Shown piece after piece: positions 8,575 through 17,800 of a DNA stretch of 64,000 nt. The DNA lies in the NCBI GenBank assembly GCA_035628915.1, contig DASPIW010000026.1, positions 50,654 through 114,653 of the forward strand, read 5' to 3'. The stretch is from JARBUG01 sp035628915. Lineage in GTDB: Bacteria > Bacillota > Sulfobacillia > Symbiobacteriales > Symbiobacteriaceae. Below the pieces are notes generated by a model. That model had not been told where the DNA came from, ran no database searches, and worked only from the letters and a program-made list of their open reading frames with translations. A program made the translations under genes and the position numbers. How positions within the stretch are numbered: the stretch's first letter is position 1; the number at the start of each line of letters is the position of its first letter.

Positions 8575-9161
8575 ACGCCTGCGGGGTGATTCTCGCAGGG
8601 GGCCAGTCAAGCCGCATGGGCACCAACAAGGCCTTGCTGGATTTGGGCGGTGAGCCGCTGATCGGGCGGATGGCCCGCCGTTTCACCGCCTGGTTTGCCC
8701 AGGTGCTGATCGTGACAAACACCCCGGAACAGTACGCCTTTCTGGGGCTGCCCACGGCGAGTGATCGCATTCCCGGCCTCGGCCCACTGGGCGGCTTGGA
8801 GGCCGGCCTCCGCACCAGCCGCTTTGAGCAAGCGTTCTTTGCCGCCTGTGATATGCCGTTCGTAAACGAAGGGCTGGTGCGCTACCTCCTGGCGCAGGCG
8901 CCGGGCCACGATATCGTGGTGCCGCGGCTGGGGGGCGAGTACGAGCCCATGCATGCCGTGTATTCCCGCTCTTGCCTGCCTGTCATTTCCGCCAACCTGG
9001 ACGCCCGCCGGCTCAAGCTGCTGAGCATTTTTGACGCTGTGCAGCTGCGGGTGGTAGAGGAACCGGAGATTGCCCCGTTCGGCGCCCCCGAGCGGCTCTT
9101 TTTCAACTGCAACACGCCCGAAGATCTCGCAAATGCGCGAAATTGGGAGCGGGAAGCCTGA
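8571..9161 (+). CDS. mobA: Molybdenum cofactor guanylyltransferase MobA
   Basis: A 196-residue nucleotidyltransferase. The N-terminus has the signature LAGGQSSRMGTNK, with R15-M-G17 and K20, and AACDMPFVNEGLVRYLL carries the metal-binding aspartate region. MobA attaches GMP to molybdopterin to give the guanine dinucleotide cofactor used by DMSO-reductase-family enzymes. The ATG overlaps the LCP stop codon, so translation is likely coupled although no strong ribosome binding site is visible. The sulfite-oxidase-like enzyme nearby does not normally use this cofactor form, so the main client enzymes probably lie outside the window. Confidence 0.85.
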   Translation: MNACGVILAGGQSSRMGTNKALLDLGGEPLIGRMARRFTAWFAQVLIVTNTPEQYAFLGLPTASDRIPGLGPLGGLEAGLRTSRFEQAFFAACDMPFVNEGLVRYLLAQAPGHDIVVPRLGGEYEPMHAVYSRSCLPVISANLDARRLKLLSIFDAVQLRVVEEPEIAPFGAPERLFFNCNTPEDLANARNWEREA

Positions 9162-9203
9162 CCAGGCTCCCCGCTCCTGCCCCATATCCCGTCAACAAAG
9201 GGG

Positions 9204-11135
9204 GTGGTCCTCATCAAGAGCCATTACACACTCTGGATTTCGCTGGTCGCTCTTGTTCTGACCGGGGGCACTGCCATGACGCTGCCGCTCCTGTGGCCGG
9301 AGCACGGGCACGGGGACGTCCCGCCTGTCACCGCCCTCCTGATCGTGCTGGTGCTGACCGTCCTGGTCTGGGCCACGCAGCGCTGGCGTGTGGCCATCCG
9401 CGGGGCCCGCGGCGACGTTTCGGTCTCCATGGCGGTCGATGTGGCCGCCATGCTGAGCACACATCCTTTTATTGCCGGCGCCGGCTCCGCCCTGGGCACC
9501 GCCCTGTACCATTTCTTCACCGTCAAGAAAGAGCACCGCCCCGAGCGCACCATCGTCCGCGGCGTGGTCACGTTCGCAGCCGTAACCTTGGGCGGATGGG
9601 TCTTCCAGATGATCCGCCCGTCGCTCGGACCCCTGCACTTCCCGACCGACGGCCTGGCGGTAGCCGTGGGCATTATGGTGCGCCTGGGCCTGCGGGTCCT
9701 CTTCTACCCCCTCGGCATGGCCGCCATCCGGCCTGAACCGGTGCAGCAGCAATTCCGCCACGAATGGGAACGGCTCCCCCTGGTCCCTTTCATGCTGACC
9801 ACGACCCTTGGCACCCTGGCCGTACTGATCTGGCAGATGCAGCCCTGGGCCGTCATTCTGATCGCAGGCCCGCTGGCGGCCACCTGGGCCGGAACCCAGG
9901 AGTTCCAGCGGCTGAACGAGCTGAACGCTACGCTGGAAGACAAGGTGATCGACCGGACCGCCCGCCTGGGGGAGACGGTCAGGGCGCTGAAACGGCGTCT
10001 GAGCGAGTTCGAGGCGATGGACGTCGTCAATCGGGCCATGGTGCAGGCGCTCCACCCCGATGAAGTGCTGGCCGTCATCGCCCGCGAAACCTGCCGCGTT
10101 ACCAACGGGGACTCTGCCCTGGTGCTGCTGGTCTCGGAGGATCAGGAGTACCAGTACATCCGAGCAGCCTACGGCGACACCATGGAATCTTACATCGGGG
10201 TGGGACTGCCCATCTCGACGAGCATGGCGGGCCTGGTGCTCCGGACGGGCGAAGTGCTGGTCTCCCTCGATCCCCCGAACGACCCCCGCCTCAACCAGAA
10301 CCTCGTGGAAGCGGGGAACTGGCGCTGCGTGCTGGAGGCGCCCCTGCGGGCGAAGGACAGGGTGCTGGGCGTGCTGGTGGCTGCCACCGCCAAGGCCGAT
10401 GGCTTTGATGAGCAGCACAGCCGTATGCTCTCCCTGTTCGGTAATCAGGCCGGCCTCTTTCTCGAGAACTCCCGCCTCCACGAGAAGGAGCGGGACGTGG
10501 CCGTCCTGGAGGAGCGAAACCGCCTGGCCCGTGAACTGCATGACTCGGTCACTCAGGTGCTGTTCAGCCTGACGCTCAACCTCGAAGCCGCCGGCGGCCT
10601 CGTGGAGAAGAAGCCGGACCGGGCGGCAACGCTGATTACCCGCTCAGGCGAAATGGCCGCCGAAGCGCTGGCAGAAATGCGTTCCCTCATTTTCGAGCTG
10701 CGGCCGTCAGCCCTGCAGGAAAAGGGGCTGGCAATGGCCCTGACGAACCACATCAACCTGTTCCGGCGCCGGTCGGGCATGGAGGTATCGCTGAAAATCG
10801 AAGGCGAAGAGCGCCTGCCGCCCGATCACGAGTTCTGTCTTTACCGGGTGGCGCAGGAGGCCCTGACAAACGCGTCGAAGCACGCCCAGGCACGGCAGGT
10901 CTGGGTGGCATACAGCGTCCAGCCCGGCCAGGCGATCCTGACCGTTCATGATGACGGGGTCGGCTTCGACCCCAAGGCCGGCCGGCGCAGCCATTCGTTC
11001 GGCGTGATCGGCATGCGTGAGCGGCTGGGAGCCGTGGGCGGCACCCTTCAGATCACGAGCGAGCCGGGGCGAGGAACCCGGATTGAGGCCCGGATTCCCC
11101 TGCAGAGGAGTAACCCAGGAGGTGGCGGCGTGTGA
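9204..11135 (+). CDS. Membrane sensor histidine kinase (NarL-partner type) with GAF domain
   Basis: A 643-residue kinase. Residues 1-~230 are hydrophobic with about six membrane helices, followed by a coiled coil (LNELNATLEDKVIDRTARL), a GAF domain at ~265-410, a HisKA_3 domain with the H-box RLARELHDSVTQ at ~435, and an HATPase domain with N-box EALTNASKHAQ and G-box DDGVGFD. The response regulator follows with a GTGTGA overlap, so the pair is one signalling system. The start is odd: AAGGGGGTGG almost matches the full anti-Shine-Dalgarno complement but overlaps the GTG at 9204; an ATC codon at 9213 sits at ideal spacing. The signal sensed is unknown. Confidence 0.92.
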   Translation: MVLIKSHYTLWISLVALVLTGGTAMTLPLLWPEHGHGDVPPVTALLIVLVLTVLVWATQRWRVAIRGARGDVSVSMAVDVAAMLSTHPFIAGAGSALGTALYHFFTVKKEHRPERTIVRGVVTFAAVTLGGWVFQMIRPSLGPLHFPTDGLAVAVGIMVRLGLRVLFYPLGMAAIRPEPVQQQFRHEWERLPLVPFMLTTTLGTLAVLIWQMQPWAVILIAGPLAATWAGTQEFQRLNELNATLEDKVIDRTARLGETVRALKRRLSEFEAMDVVNRAMVQALHPDEVLAVIARETCRVTNGDSALVLLVSEDQEYQYIRAAYGDTMESYIGVGLPISTSMAGLVLRTGEVLVSLDPPNDPRLNQNLVEAGNWRCVLEAPLRAKDRVLGVLVAATAKADGFDEQHSRMLSLFGNQAGLFLENSRLHEKERDVAVLEERNRLARELHDSVTQVLFSLTLNLEAAGGLVEKKPDRAATLITRSGEMAAEALAEMRSLIFELRPSALQEKGLAMALTNHINLFRRRSGMEVSLKIEGEERLPPDHEFCLYRVAQEALTNASKHAQARQVWVAYSVQPGQAILTVHDDGVGFDPKAGRRSHSFGVIGMRERLGAVGGTLQITSEPGRGTRIEARIPLQRSNPGGGGV

Positions 11136-11770
11136 ACCCCATTCGCGTGCTGATCTGCGATGATCATTTCATGGTACGGCAGGGACTGAGCACGTATTTC
11201 AGCATTCAGGACGATCTGGAGGTCGTCGGCGAGGCAAGCGACGGTCGGGAAGCCGTGGCCATGGCCAGGTCCAAGCGCCCGGATGTCGTGCTCATGGACC
11301 TGATGATGCCCAACCTTGACGGCCTGGGCGCCATGGAGCAGCTGAAGTCAACGGGCATTCGCGTCATTTTCCTGACCAGCTTCCTTGACTCAGAGAAGGC
11401 CCTGGCCTGCATTGAGGCCGGCGCCATGGGGTTCCTGACCAAGGACATCCAGCCGGCGGATCTGGTGGACGCCATCCGGGCCGTTCACCGCGGCGAGCCG
11501 CGCCTGCATCCGGATGTGACCAAACGGTTGATGACCAGGGCGCTCCAGCCTGCCCAGCCCGCCCCCGGCAAGGAGCAGCTGACGCCCCGGGAGCTGGATG
11601 TGCTGCGCTGCCTGGCCCATGGCATGACCAACCGGGAGATCGCCGAAAAGCTGATCATCAGCGAGACGACCGTGAAGACCCACATATCCAGCATTCTGAG
11701 CAAGCTGCACCTGACCGATCGAACCCAGGCCGCGCTCTATGCCGTACGGGAAAAGCTTCTGGAAGATTAG
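11132..11770 (+). CDS. NarL/LuxR-family response regulator
   Basis: A 212-residue transcription regulator. The receiver domain (1-~120) has the acidic pair D10-D11, the phospho-acceptor D56 in VVLMDLMMP, the conserved T/S in IFLTSF and lysine in FLTKDIQ. The C-terminal LuxR helix-turn-helix is clear: LTPRELDVLRCLAHGMTNRE, then ETTVKTHISSILSKL. GTG 11132 is preceded by AGGAGGTGG and overlaps the kinase stop codon. Phosphorylation by the upstream kinase should promote DNA binding; targets are unknown, though the regulated-looking elements directly downstream are candidates. Confidence 0.93.
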   Translation: MNPIRVLICDDHFMVRQGLSTYFSIQDDLEVVGEASDGREAVAMARSKRPDVVLMDLMMPNLDGLGAMEQLKSTGIRVIFLTSFLDSEKALACIEAGAMGFLTKDIQPADLVDAIRAVHRGEPRLHPDVTKRLMTRALQPAQPAPGKEQLTPRELDVLRCLAHGMTNREIAEKLIISETTVKTHISSILSKLHLTDRTQAALYAVREKLLED

Positions 11771-11774
11771 TGCA

Positions 11775-11790
11775 TCCTCCTTAAGGAGGA
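11775..11790. promoter_or_regulatory. Palindrome containing a consensus ribosome binding site
   Basis: TCCTCCTTAAGGAGGA is a perfect 16-bp palindrome four bases after the regulator's stop codon. Its right half is an ideal Shine-Dalgarno sequence, and eight bases later an open frame of 31 codons begins at ATC 11799 and ends in TGA 11891. As RNA the palindrome could hide the ribosome binding site. Confidence 0.45.
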
Positions 11791-11798
11791 GACGAAAG

Positions 11799-11891
11799 AT
11801 CGTTCCCGTGCACGATTTCACAAGAGTCGGTCCGCGATATGATAATCACGTAAGCTCTACAAGAAAAGTTTCACCCCCATACCCCATGTGA
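11799..11891 (+). CDS. Possible 30-residue mini-ORF ending PYPM
   Basis: This is an open frame without a normal start codon. It begins at ATC, eight bases after AAGGAGGA, and ends with codons for P-Y-P-M then TGA inside a 15-base block repeated exactly at 12070-12084. A strong hairpin terminator starts two bases after the stop. The arrangement resembles a leader peptide in front of an attenuator, but translation is unproven; GTG 11808 is the only conventional start and is poorly spaced. Confidence 0.25.
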   Translation: MVPVHDFTRVGPRYDNHVSSTRKVSPPYPM

Positions 11892-11931
11892 GCACCGAAG
11901 ACGCCTGGCGGGAGGCGTCTTCGGTGTTTTT
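11868..11931 (+). terminator. Element A: conserved block plus terminator hairpin
   Basis: After the block CCATACCCCATGTGA (11877-11891), CACCGAAGACGCC pairs perfectly with GGCGTCTTCGGTG around a GGCGGG loop and is followed by five T. A homologous unit lies 193 bases downstream, with base-pair-preserving changes in the stem. It probably terminates the two-component operon, but the conserved 5' block goes beyond a plain terminator. Confidence 0.7.
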
Positions 11932-12039
11932 GCGGTTCTTTCGCCCCTCCTTCGCGCGGAGGAGGCGACTCTCCCCTGAAAACACGGGTGCAAGTTACTG
12001 CCAGGGAATGATGTGGCAGCGGACGGATCACGGTAAGAT

Positions 12040-12084
12040 ATGAGTGTGATCCACGAGCGAACGTTTACTCCATACCCCATGTGA
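12040..12084 (+). CDS. Possible 14-residue mini-ORF ending PYPM
   Basis: ATG at 12040 opens a 14-codon frame (M-S-V-I-H-E-R-T-F-T-P-Y-P-M) that ends in the same 15-base block as the upstream copy. No good ribosome binding site is visible. The start region lies inside an inverted repeat, GGATCAC (12026) with GTGATCC (12046), which may be an operator. Coding potential is uncertain. Confidence 0.25.
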   Translation: MSVIHERTFTPYPM

Positions 12085-12126
12085 ACACAGAAGGCACCTT
12101 GCGGGGGGTGCCTTCTGTGTTTTTTT
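12061..12126 (+). terminator. Element B: conserved block plus terminator hairpin
   Basis: CCATACCCCATGTGA (12070-12084) is followed by CACAGAAGGCACC pairing with GGTGCCTTCTGTG around TTGCGGGG, then seven T. It differs from element A in at least three stem positions, each compensated on the other strand. It ends 58 bases before the flavoprotein gene, so it could act as an attenuator for that gene. Confidence 0.7.
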
Positions 12127-12183
12127 GCGCGCATGAGCGTCCCGGCAAAGGCAAAGGCTAGCCGTACGAGAGGAGGGCGGACC

Positions 12184-13281
12184 ATGCGAATTGCCATCGT
12201 AGGGGCGGGCCTTTCCGGGCTTGCCTGTGCCCATGAACTGGAGCGACTGGGCTTGGCCCCCGAGCTCTTTGAAAAACGCCCCGCACCGGGAGACCGCCTC
12301 CCGAGCCCGGAAACGCTGGCCCAATTCCTCCATCTCAATCCCAGACAGGACATATTTCAATACATTCAGGAGGAGCTCGCGCTGCCGTTGCATCCGTCCC
12401 ACGCAATTATCCGAATGGTCATTCACAGTCCTAACCACGAGGCGGAGATCTCCGGCCACCTGGGGTATGTGGCAATTCGGGGGCGCGATGACCGTTCCAT
12501 CGAACGGCAGCTGCTGCGGCATGTCGGCGCCCGGATTCACGCGGGCGCCGTTCCGGATGTCAACGAACTGCGGCGTGAGTATGACTGGGTGGTTGTGGCG
12601 ACCGGTAATCAGAGCTGGACACAACAGTTTTCGCACTGGGAAGCAGACCTGGGGTGGTTCGCACGGGGGGCATTGGTCAGAGGCGACTTTAGCCCGGGGG
12701 AACTCCACTTCTTCCTTAACACCCGCTACGCGAAAACGGGCCACGCCTTGCTGTCGGCAATCGATGAGCGGACAGCGCTGGTCGGCGTCGGGATTCCCAA
12801 TTCGTCTCCGGAGGAGATCGAGCGATATTGGGAAGCCCTTCGGGATGCGCACGGGCAGCGCTGGGATTCGGAAACGGAGCAGTTTCGCATTGAGCGGTAC
12901 GAATGCGGCAGAATCGGTCGGATAGCCGTAGGCAACGTGCTGCTGATTGGCGCAGCAGCGGGCTTCGTGGAATGCCTGGGCATGAACGGGGTCCTGCCGT
13001 CGCTGGCTTCCGGGGTCATGGCCGCCCGGCAGATCGCCTTGCACGACCGATCGCTTGAGCGGTACGCCCGCAGGTGGAGGGTCTATTATGACAGGCTGCG
13101 CCGCCTGCGCCGCAACGTGAACGCCTGGACAGACGAGGAGATGGACCGGTTGGCGCTGGCCGTGAAAATGGGCGGCGGGATTCTGGCCCACTCACCCTGG
13201 AACCTGCTGGCGCCGGGCGGACTGATTATCGACATGCTGCGTATGGCTGACGATCCGTCACCCGAGGTAGGTCTGCAATGA
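12184..13281 (+). CDS. FAD-dependent oxidoreductase
   Basis: A 365-residue flavoprotein. The N-terminal Rossmann motif VGAGLSGLACAHELERLGL is followed by ELFEKR, the usual FAD ribose-binding acidic end. WVVVATGNQSW is a second nucleotide-contact strand, and GNVLLIGAAAGFVECLGMNG matches the GD-like C-terminal FAD motif of the geranylgeranyl-reductase/monooxygenase type. It is soluble with no signal peptide. ATG 12184 follows GAGGAGGG. The gene is preceded by element B and followed directly by a bidirectional terminator, so it forms its own unit. The substrate is unknown. Confidence 0.78.
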   Translation: MRIAIVGAGLSGLACAHELERLGLAPELFEKRPAPGDRLPSPETLAQFLHLNPRQDIFQYIQEELALPLHPSHAIIRMVIHSPNHEAEISGHLGYVAIRGRDDRSIERQLLRHVGARIHAGAVPDVNELRREYDWVVVATGNQSWTQQFSHWEADLGWFARGALVRGDFSPGELHFFLNTRYAKTGHALLSAIDERTALVGVGIPNSSPEEIERYWEALRDAHGQRWDSETEQFRIERYECGRIGRIAVGNVLLIGAAAGFVECLGMNGVLPSLASGVMAARQIALHDRSLERYARRWRVYYDRLRRLRRNVNAWTDEEMDRLALAVKMGGGILAHSPWNLLAPGGLIIDMLRMADDPSPEVGLQ

Positions 13282-13312
13282 AAAAAGCCCGGCAGATTGC
13301 CGGGCTGTTTGT
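13282..13312. terminator. Bidirectional terminator
   Basis: AGCCCGGCA pairs with TGCCGGGCT around a GAT loop, flanked by A6 on the left and TGTTTG on the right, between two convergent genes. Confidence 0.8.
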
Positions 13313-13313
13313 G

Positions 13314-13622
13314 TCATTGCATCAGTCGCAGGGCATCCCGGCCTTTCATGCCGGGCACGATGCCGAGGTCCCGCGCCGCATCGGTCACATCGACCAACGG
13401 CGCCTCCAGCAAGTCGGCCACAGTCCGGACCCCGAAGGCCCGGCCGGCGATGATACGGCGCTCCGACAGCCGGGTGTTCAGGGAGGGCACATCCAGAGCA
13501 CCGCACATGATATAACCCTTTTCCGTGCTGACGGCCACCAGGCTCGTCTTTGGCAGTTGCACCGTGACAGCCGTCGCCGAAATGCCATCGGTCTGTATGG
13601 GCGTGAGCGTTACCACCCTCAT
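13314..13622 (-). CDS. yunC: YunC family protein (DUF1805)
   Basis: A 102-residue protein that matches YunC from end to end: VTVQLPKTSLVAVSTEKGYI, MCGALDVPSLNTRLSERRII, AGRAFGVRTVADLLEAP, and PGMKGRDALRLM. The family is widespread in Firmicutes and archaea and its function is not established. ATG 13622 was chosen because AAAGGTGGGAG lies just upstream; an upstream in-frame start would add five residues with no ribosome binding site. Confidence 0.85.
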   Translation of the reverse strand: MRVVTLTPIQTDGISATAVTVQLPKTSLVAVSTEKGYIMCGALDVPSLNTRLSERRIIAGRAFGVRTVADLLEAPLVDVTDAARDLGIVPGMKGRDALRLMQ

Positions 13623-13684
13623 CTCCCACCTTTCCATAACCAGTTTACGGTCATGGCAAGCATTGGTGATACTCCCGGCGCCGC

Positions 13685-14713
13685 TCAGCGCAGGTTGAAG
13701 GCGATTTCCGCCTGGTCGGTCTCCCCCTCCATCAGGCGTGGAAAGCGGAGTGCGAGCTGGGCCGCATCCGCCGGGAGGGGGCCGAACAGGACTTCCCGCT
13801 CGTCCGAATCGGCATGGCGGCGCCAGGTGCCGTACCGTTCCACAAGTCGGCCATCAGCCAGCAGTTCCATCTGGTGGGCGAGGGCGACGCCGAAATCCTC
13901 CCCTTCGGGGTGATAGCGAATGACGGTATAGTCGCCTCCTACGGTGACCGAGACGACCGTGATGCGGACCTGGCCCGAGAGAGCCAGAATGCTCCGGTCA
14001 ACCGCCACGGTCCGGGCGCCCGCATCCGGCGTGGGTTCGATGACGACGGCAACTTTCCACTCCGGAACGCCGCCGTGCCGGGAGACGTTGAGGCCGGCTG
14101 AGTTGGCGTGGGGCAGGGGCGTTCGGAACGTGCTCCGCCCCACCAGCCGGTCCTCGCGCCCCACCGCGGTCTCCTGCGCGATGAGGGTAGCCCGGGTTGG
14201 CAGCCCGTTGTATGTAAGGCTCAGTTCAAGGGCGCCGTCTTCCTCAGAGGCAGCGCGGCCCTGCATGGCCCACCAGAAGGTGACGGCCCCGGGGGTCGCT
14301 TCAATTTTGTAGATGGCGAACTCCAGGCCGCCGCTGCGAAAAGCGGCCATCTGGCTGCCGGCGAAAGCCGGGTCTGACGCAAGGCCCCTCCCCAGGGTCG
14401 CCATGCCCCGAAACCCCACCACGTATACCAAAACGAGGATCATGATCACGGCGGAGATGGCGGAGAGCGGCCGCATCTGCCGCCGCCGACGACCTCGTCG
14501 GGCCAGGTGGTGGGCGTATTCCCGCTCCTCCGGCGTCAGCCGTGGGAGAAAGGCGGGCGTGCTGATATCCGGCAAGCCCTGCTGCCGGCGCCAGCGGGCC
14601 GCCCGGCGGAGCAGGTCCGCCTCGTCCCGCGCGTCCATAAACATGTCGCCCGCCACATCCACGTCGGGCACCACCTGCAGGGCCAAAGCGTAGAGCCGTT
14701 CCTGTGCATCCAC
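13685..14713 (-). CDS. Single-pass membrane protein with extracytoplasmic domain
   Basis: A 342-residue protein. The first ~100 residues are charged and cytoplasmic and contain LTPEEREYAHHLARRGRRRR. One transmembrane helix follows (LSAISAVIMILVLVYVVGF), then a ~220-residue outer domain rich in beta strands. This topology resembles membrane-anchored anti-sigma/DUF4179-like proteins, but no sigma factor gene is adjacent and I do not recognise the family. GTG 14713 is preceded at eight bases by AGGGGGG, better than the in-frame ATG 18 bases upstream, whose own ribosome binding site is not visible. Confidence 0.6.
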   Translation of the reverse strand: MDAQERLYALALQVVPDVDVAGDMFMDARDEADLLRRAARWRRQQGLPDISTPAFLPRLTPEEREYAHHLARRGRRRRQMRPLSAISAVIMILVLVYVVGFRGMATLGRGLASDPAFAGSQMAAFRSGGLEFAIYKIEATPGAVTFWWAMQGRAASEEDGALELSLTYNGLPTRATLIAQETAVGREDRLVGRSTFRTPLPHANSAGLNVSRHGGVPEWKVAVVIEPTPDAGARTVAVDRSILALSGQVRITVVSVTVGGDYTVIRYHPEGEDFGVALAHQMELLADGRLVERYGTWRRHADSDEREVLFGPLPADAAQLALRFPRLMEGETDQAEIAFNLR

Positions 14714-14847
14714 CGTCTCAGCCCCCCTCATATCACTAAGACGTACAAATAGTCTCTAACGTTATGCGTCTGGGCAGGAATTGTGCTGTCAGGTAGACGG
14801 AACTTCGGGCCCGGTCCCGTCGTCCGATGGGCGGGAGGGAATCGATA

Positions 14848-14890
14848 GGAAACGGGGCCGCCTGCGAGCGTATCGCAGGCGGCCCCGTTC
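14848..14890 (-). terminator. Terminator of the carAB operon
   Basis: AACGGGGCCGCCTGCGA pairs over 17 bases with its exact complement around a five-base loop, six bases after the carB stop codon; the minus-strand transcript ends in GTTTCC. Confidence 0.8.
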
Positions 14891-14895
14891 ATCGC

Positions 14896-17800
14896 TTATT
14901 CCCATTCCTGAAGCGGGCTGACCTCCAGCACTTCGCCTTCTTTGATGCTCGCGAGCACCGTTACCACGGCCCGGGCGGTATCCAGGGAGGTGAGGCACGG
15001 CACGCCGTGCTCCACCGCCGTCCGCCGGATGATGAAGCCGTCCTTGCTCGTCTGGCGGCCCCGCCCCGTGGAGTTGATCACCAAATGAATCTTCCCGGCC
15101 CGAATCAGCTCGGGAATGTTCGGCGTCCCCTCCGTCACCTTGTGCACCGCCTCGCAGGGGATTGCACAGGCCTGCAGCGCCCTGGCCGTGCCGCCCGTCG
15201 CCATGATCCGGTAGCCGAGATCGGCGAACTCACGGGCGATGGCCATCGCCTCGGCCTTGTCCTTATCGGCGATCGTGAAGAGCACTGTCCCCCGGTAGGG
15301 CACCTTGAAACCCGAGGAGAGCAGGGCCTTGTACAGCGCCCGGGGGAAGTCCTGGTCGGCGCCCAGCACCTCGCCCGTCGACTTCATTTCCGGCGAGAGC
15401 GCCGTGTCGACCGACGTCAGCTTCTGCCAGGAGAAGACGGGCGCCTTGACGCTGACCCGGTCGGTGGGCTCCGGCCAGAGCCAGCCCGTGCCCCGCAGCT
15501 TGTCGCCCGGCTTCATGCGGGCCTGCAGGCTCGCGGCCGCCGGGCCGAAGCCCAGGTCGGCCAGGGAATGCCCGGCGATCACCTGCGTGGCCACCTTGGC
15601 CAGCGCCAGACCGGTCACCTTGGTCAGGAACGGCACCGTCCGGCTGGAGCGGGGGTTCACTTCGATCACATATGCCTCGCCGCCATAGACGACGTACTGG
15701 ATATTGACCAGGCCCTTTACTTTCAGGGCCAGAGCCAGGCGGGTGGAGTAATTGACGAGTTGGTCGCGAAGCTTGCCCGAGATGGTGAGCGCCGGGTAGA
15801 CGGCGATCGAGTCGCCGGAGTGAACGCCCGCCCGCTCCACATGCTCCATAATGCCGGCGATAATCACCTGCTCGCCGTCGCTGACGGCGTCGACTTCAAG
15901 CTCCTTGCCCAGGAAGTACCGGTCGACCAGCACGGGCCGCTCGAAGCTGACGTCGATGGCGCTCTGCATATACTCCCGCAGTTCCGCCTCGTTGTCGACG
16001 ATCTCCATGGCCCGACCGCCCAGCACGAAGCTGGGGCGCACCAGCACGGGATAGCCGATGCGGGCGGCAATCGCTGCCGCTTCATCCGCCGAAACGGCAG
16101 TGGCGCCCGGCGGCTTGGGAATACCCAGCTGAATCAGCAGGTCGTCGAACTTCTTACGATCCTCCGCCCGATCCATCTCCTCAATGGGAGTGCCGAGCAC
16201 CGGCACACCCAACTGAGACAGCGGCAGCGCCAGGTTGATGGCCGTCTGCCCGCCGAACTGGCAGATGACGCCGTCGATGGCGCCTTCCTGCTCGATGATG
16301 TTCAGGACGTCCTCAACGGTCAGGGGCTCGAAGTAGAGTCGGTCTGAAGTGTTGAAGTCGGTGGAGACCGTTTCGGGGTTGTTGTTAATGATGACGCTCT
16401 GCACGCCTTCTTCCTTGAGCTGCCAGGCGGCGTGGACGGCCGAGTAGTCAAATTCGATGCCCTGCCCGATGCGGATGGGCCCCGAACCCAGCACGATCGC
16501 CTTGCGGCCGGGCGGGCTTACAGCCTCATTTTCGCCGTCATAGCAGCTGTAGTAGTACGGCGTGGTCGCCTCAAACTCGGCAGCGCAGGTGTCGACCATT
16601 TTGTAGACGGGGCGGACACCCATCGTCTGGCGGATCTCCCGGACCTCCAGCATCTTCTTGCCGATCAGCCGGCCGATGTAGCTGTCGGAGAAGCCCAGCT
16701 TCTTGGCCTTGCGCATGATGTCGGGGCCCATGGGCAGCGTGGCCAGCGCCTTCTCCATCTGCACAATCCGGTTGATGCCGTCAACGAAAAACCGGTCGAT
16801 GGTGGAGAGCTCGCAGATCTCCTGGACGGTCATGCCGCGGCGCAGCGCCTCGGCGATCACGTAGAGCCGCTCCTCGTTGGCGGTGACCAGCTTCGCCTTG
16901 AGCTGCTCCATTTCGAGCTTGGCGATGCCGGGGTGCATCAGGCCGTCGCGCCCGGTCTCCAGCGACCGGATCGCCTTGAGGAGGGCGCCCGGGAACGTCC
17001 GATCGATTGCCATGACTTCGCCGGTGGCCTTCATCTGTGTGCCCAGGTTCTTGGAGGCGGTGACGAACTTGTCGAAGGGGAACCGGGGGATCTTCAGGAC
17101 GCAGTAGTCCAGCGTCGGCTCGAAGGCCGCGTAGGTGGAGCCGGTGACGGGATTCTTAATTTCGTCCAGCGTCAGGCCGATGGCGATCTTCGCGGCCACC
17201 TTCGCAATGGGATACCCCGTCGCCTTGGAAGCCAGGGCCGACGAACGGCTGACGCGCGGGTTGACTTCGATGACGATATACTCCTGGCTCAGGGGGTTGA
17301 GCGCATACTGCACGTTGCACCCACCCTCGATGCCCAGGGCGTTGATGATTTTGATGGCCGAAGACCGGAGCATCTGGTACTCCTTGTCCGACAGGGTCTG
17401 TGACGGGGCTACGACCACGGAGTCGCCTGTGTGGACGCCCACGGGGTCGATGTTTTCCATGTTGCAGATGGTGATGGTGTTGCCGGCGGAGTCCCGGATC
17501 ACCTCGTACTCGATCTCCTTCCAGCCGGCGACGGACCGTTCGATCAGGCACTGGCTGATGGGCGAGAGGGTCAGGCCCTTGGTGGCAATCTCCCGCATGG
17601 CGTCGGCGTCCGGAGCGATGCCGCCGCCGGAGCCGCCTAGAGTGTAGGCAGGCCGGACAATCAGGGGATAGCCGACCTCTTCACCGAAAGCCAGCGCCTC
17701 CTGCACCGTGTGGACGATGGTCGACTCGGGTACGGGCTCGCCAATCTGCTGCATGAGGGCCCGGAACAGCTCCCGGTCCTCCGCCTTCTGGATCGCTTCC

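Noticed and set aside
8571..9161. MobA as the dedicated cofactor enzyme for the nearby sulfite-oxidase-like protein
   Set aside because: That family binds molybdopterin without the added nucleotide, so proximity alone does not show a functional pair.
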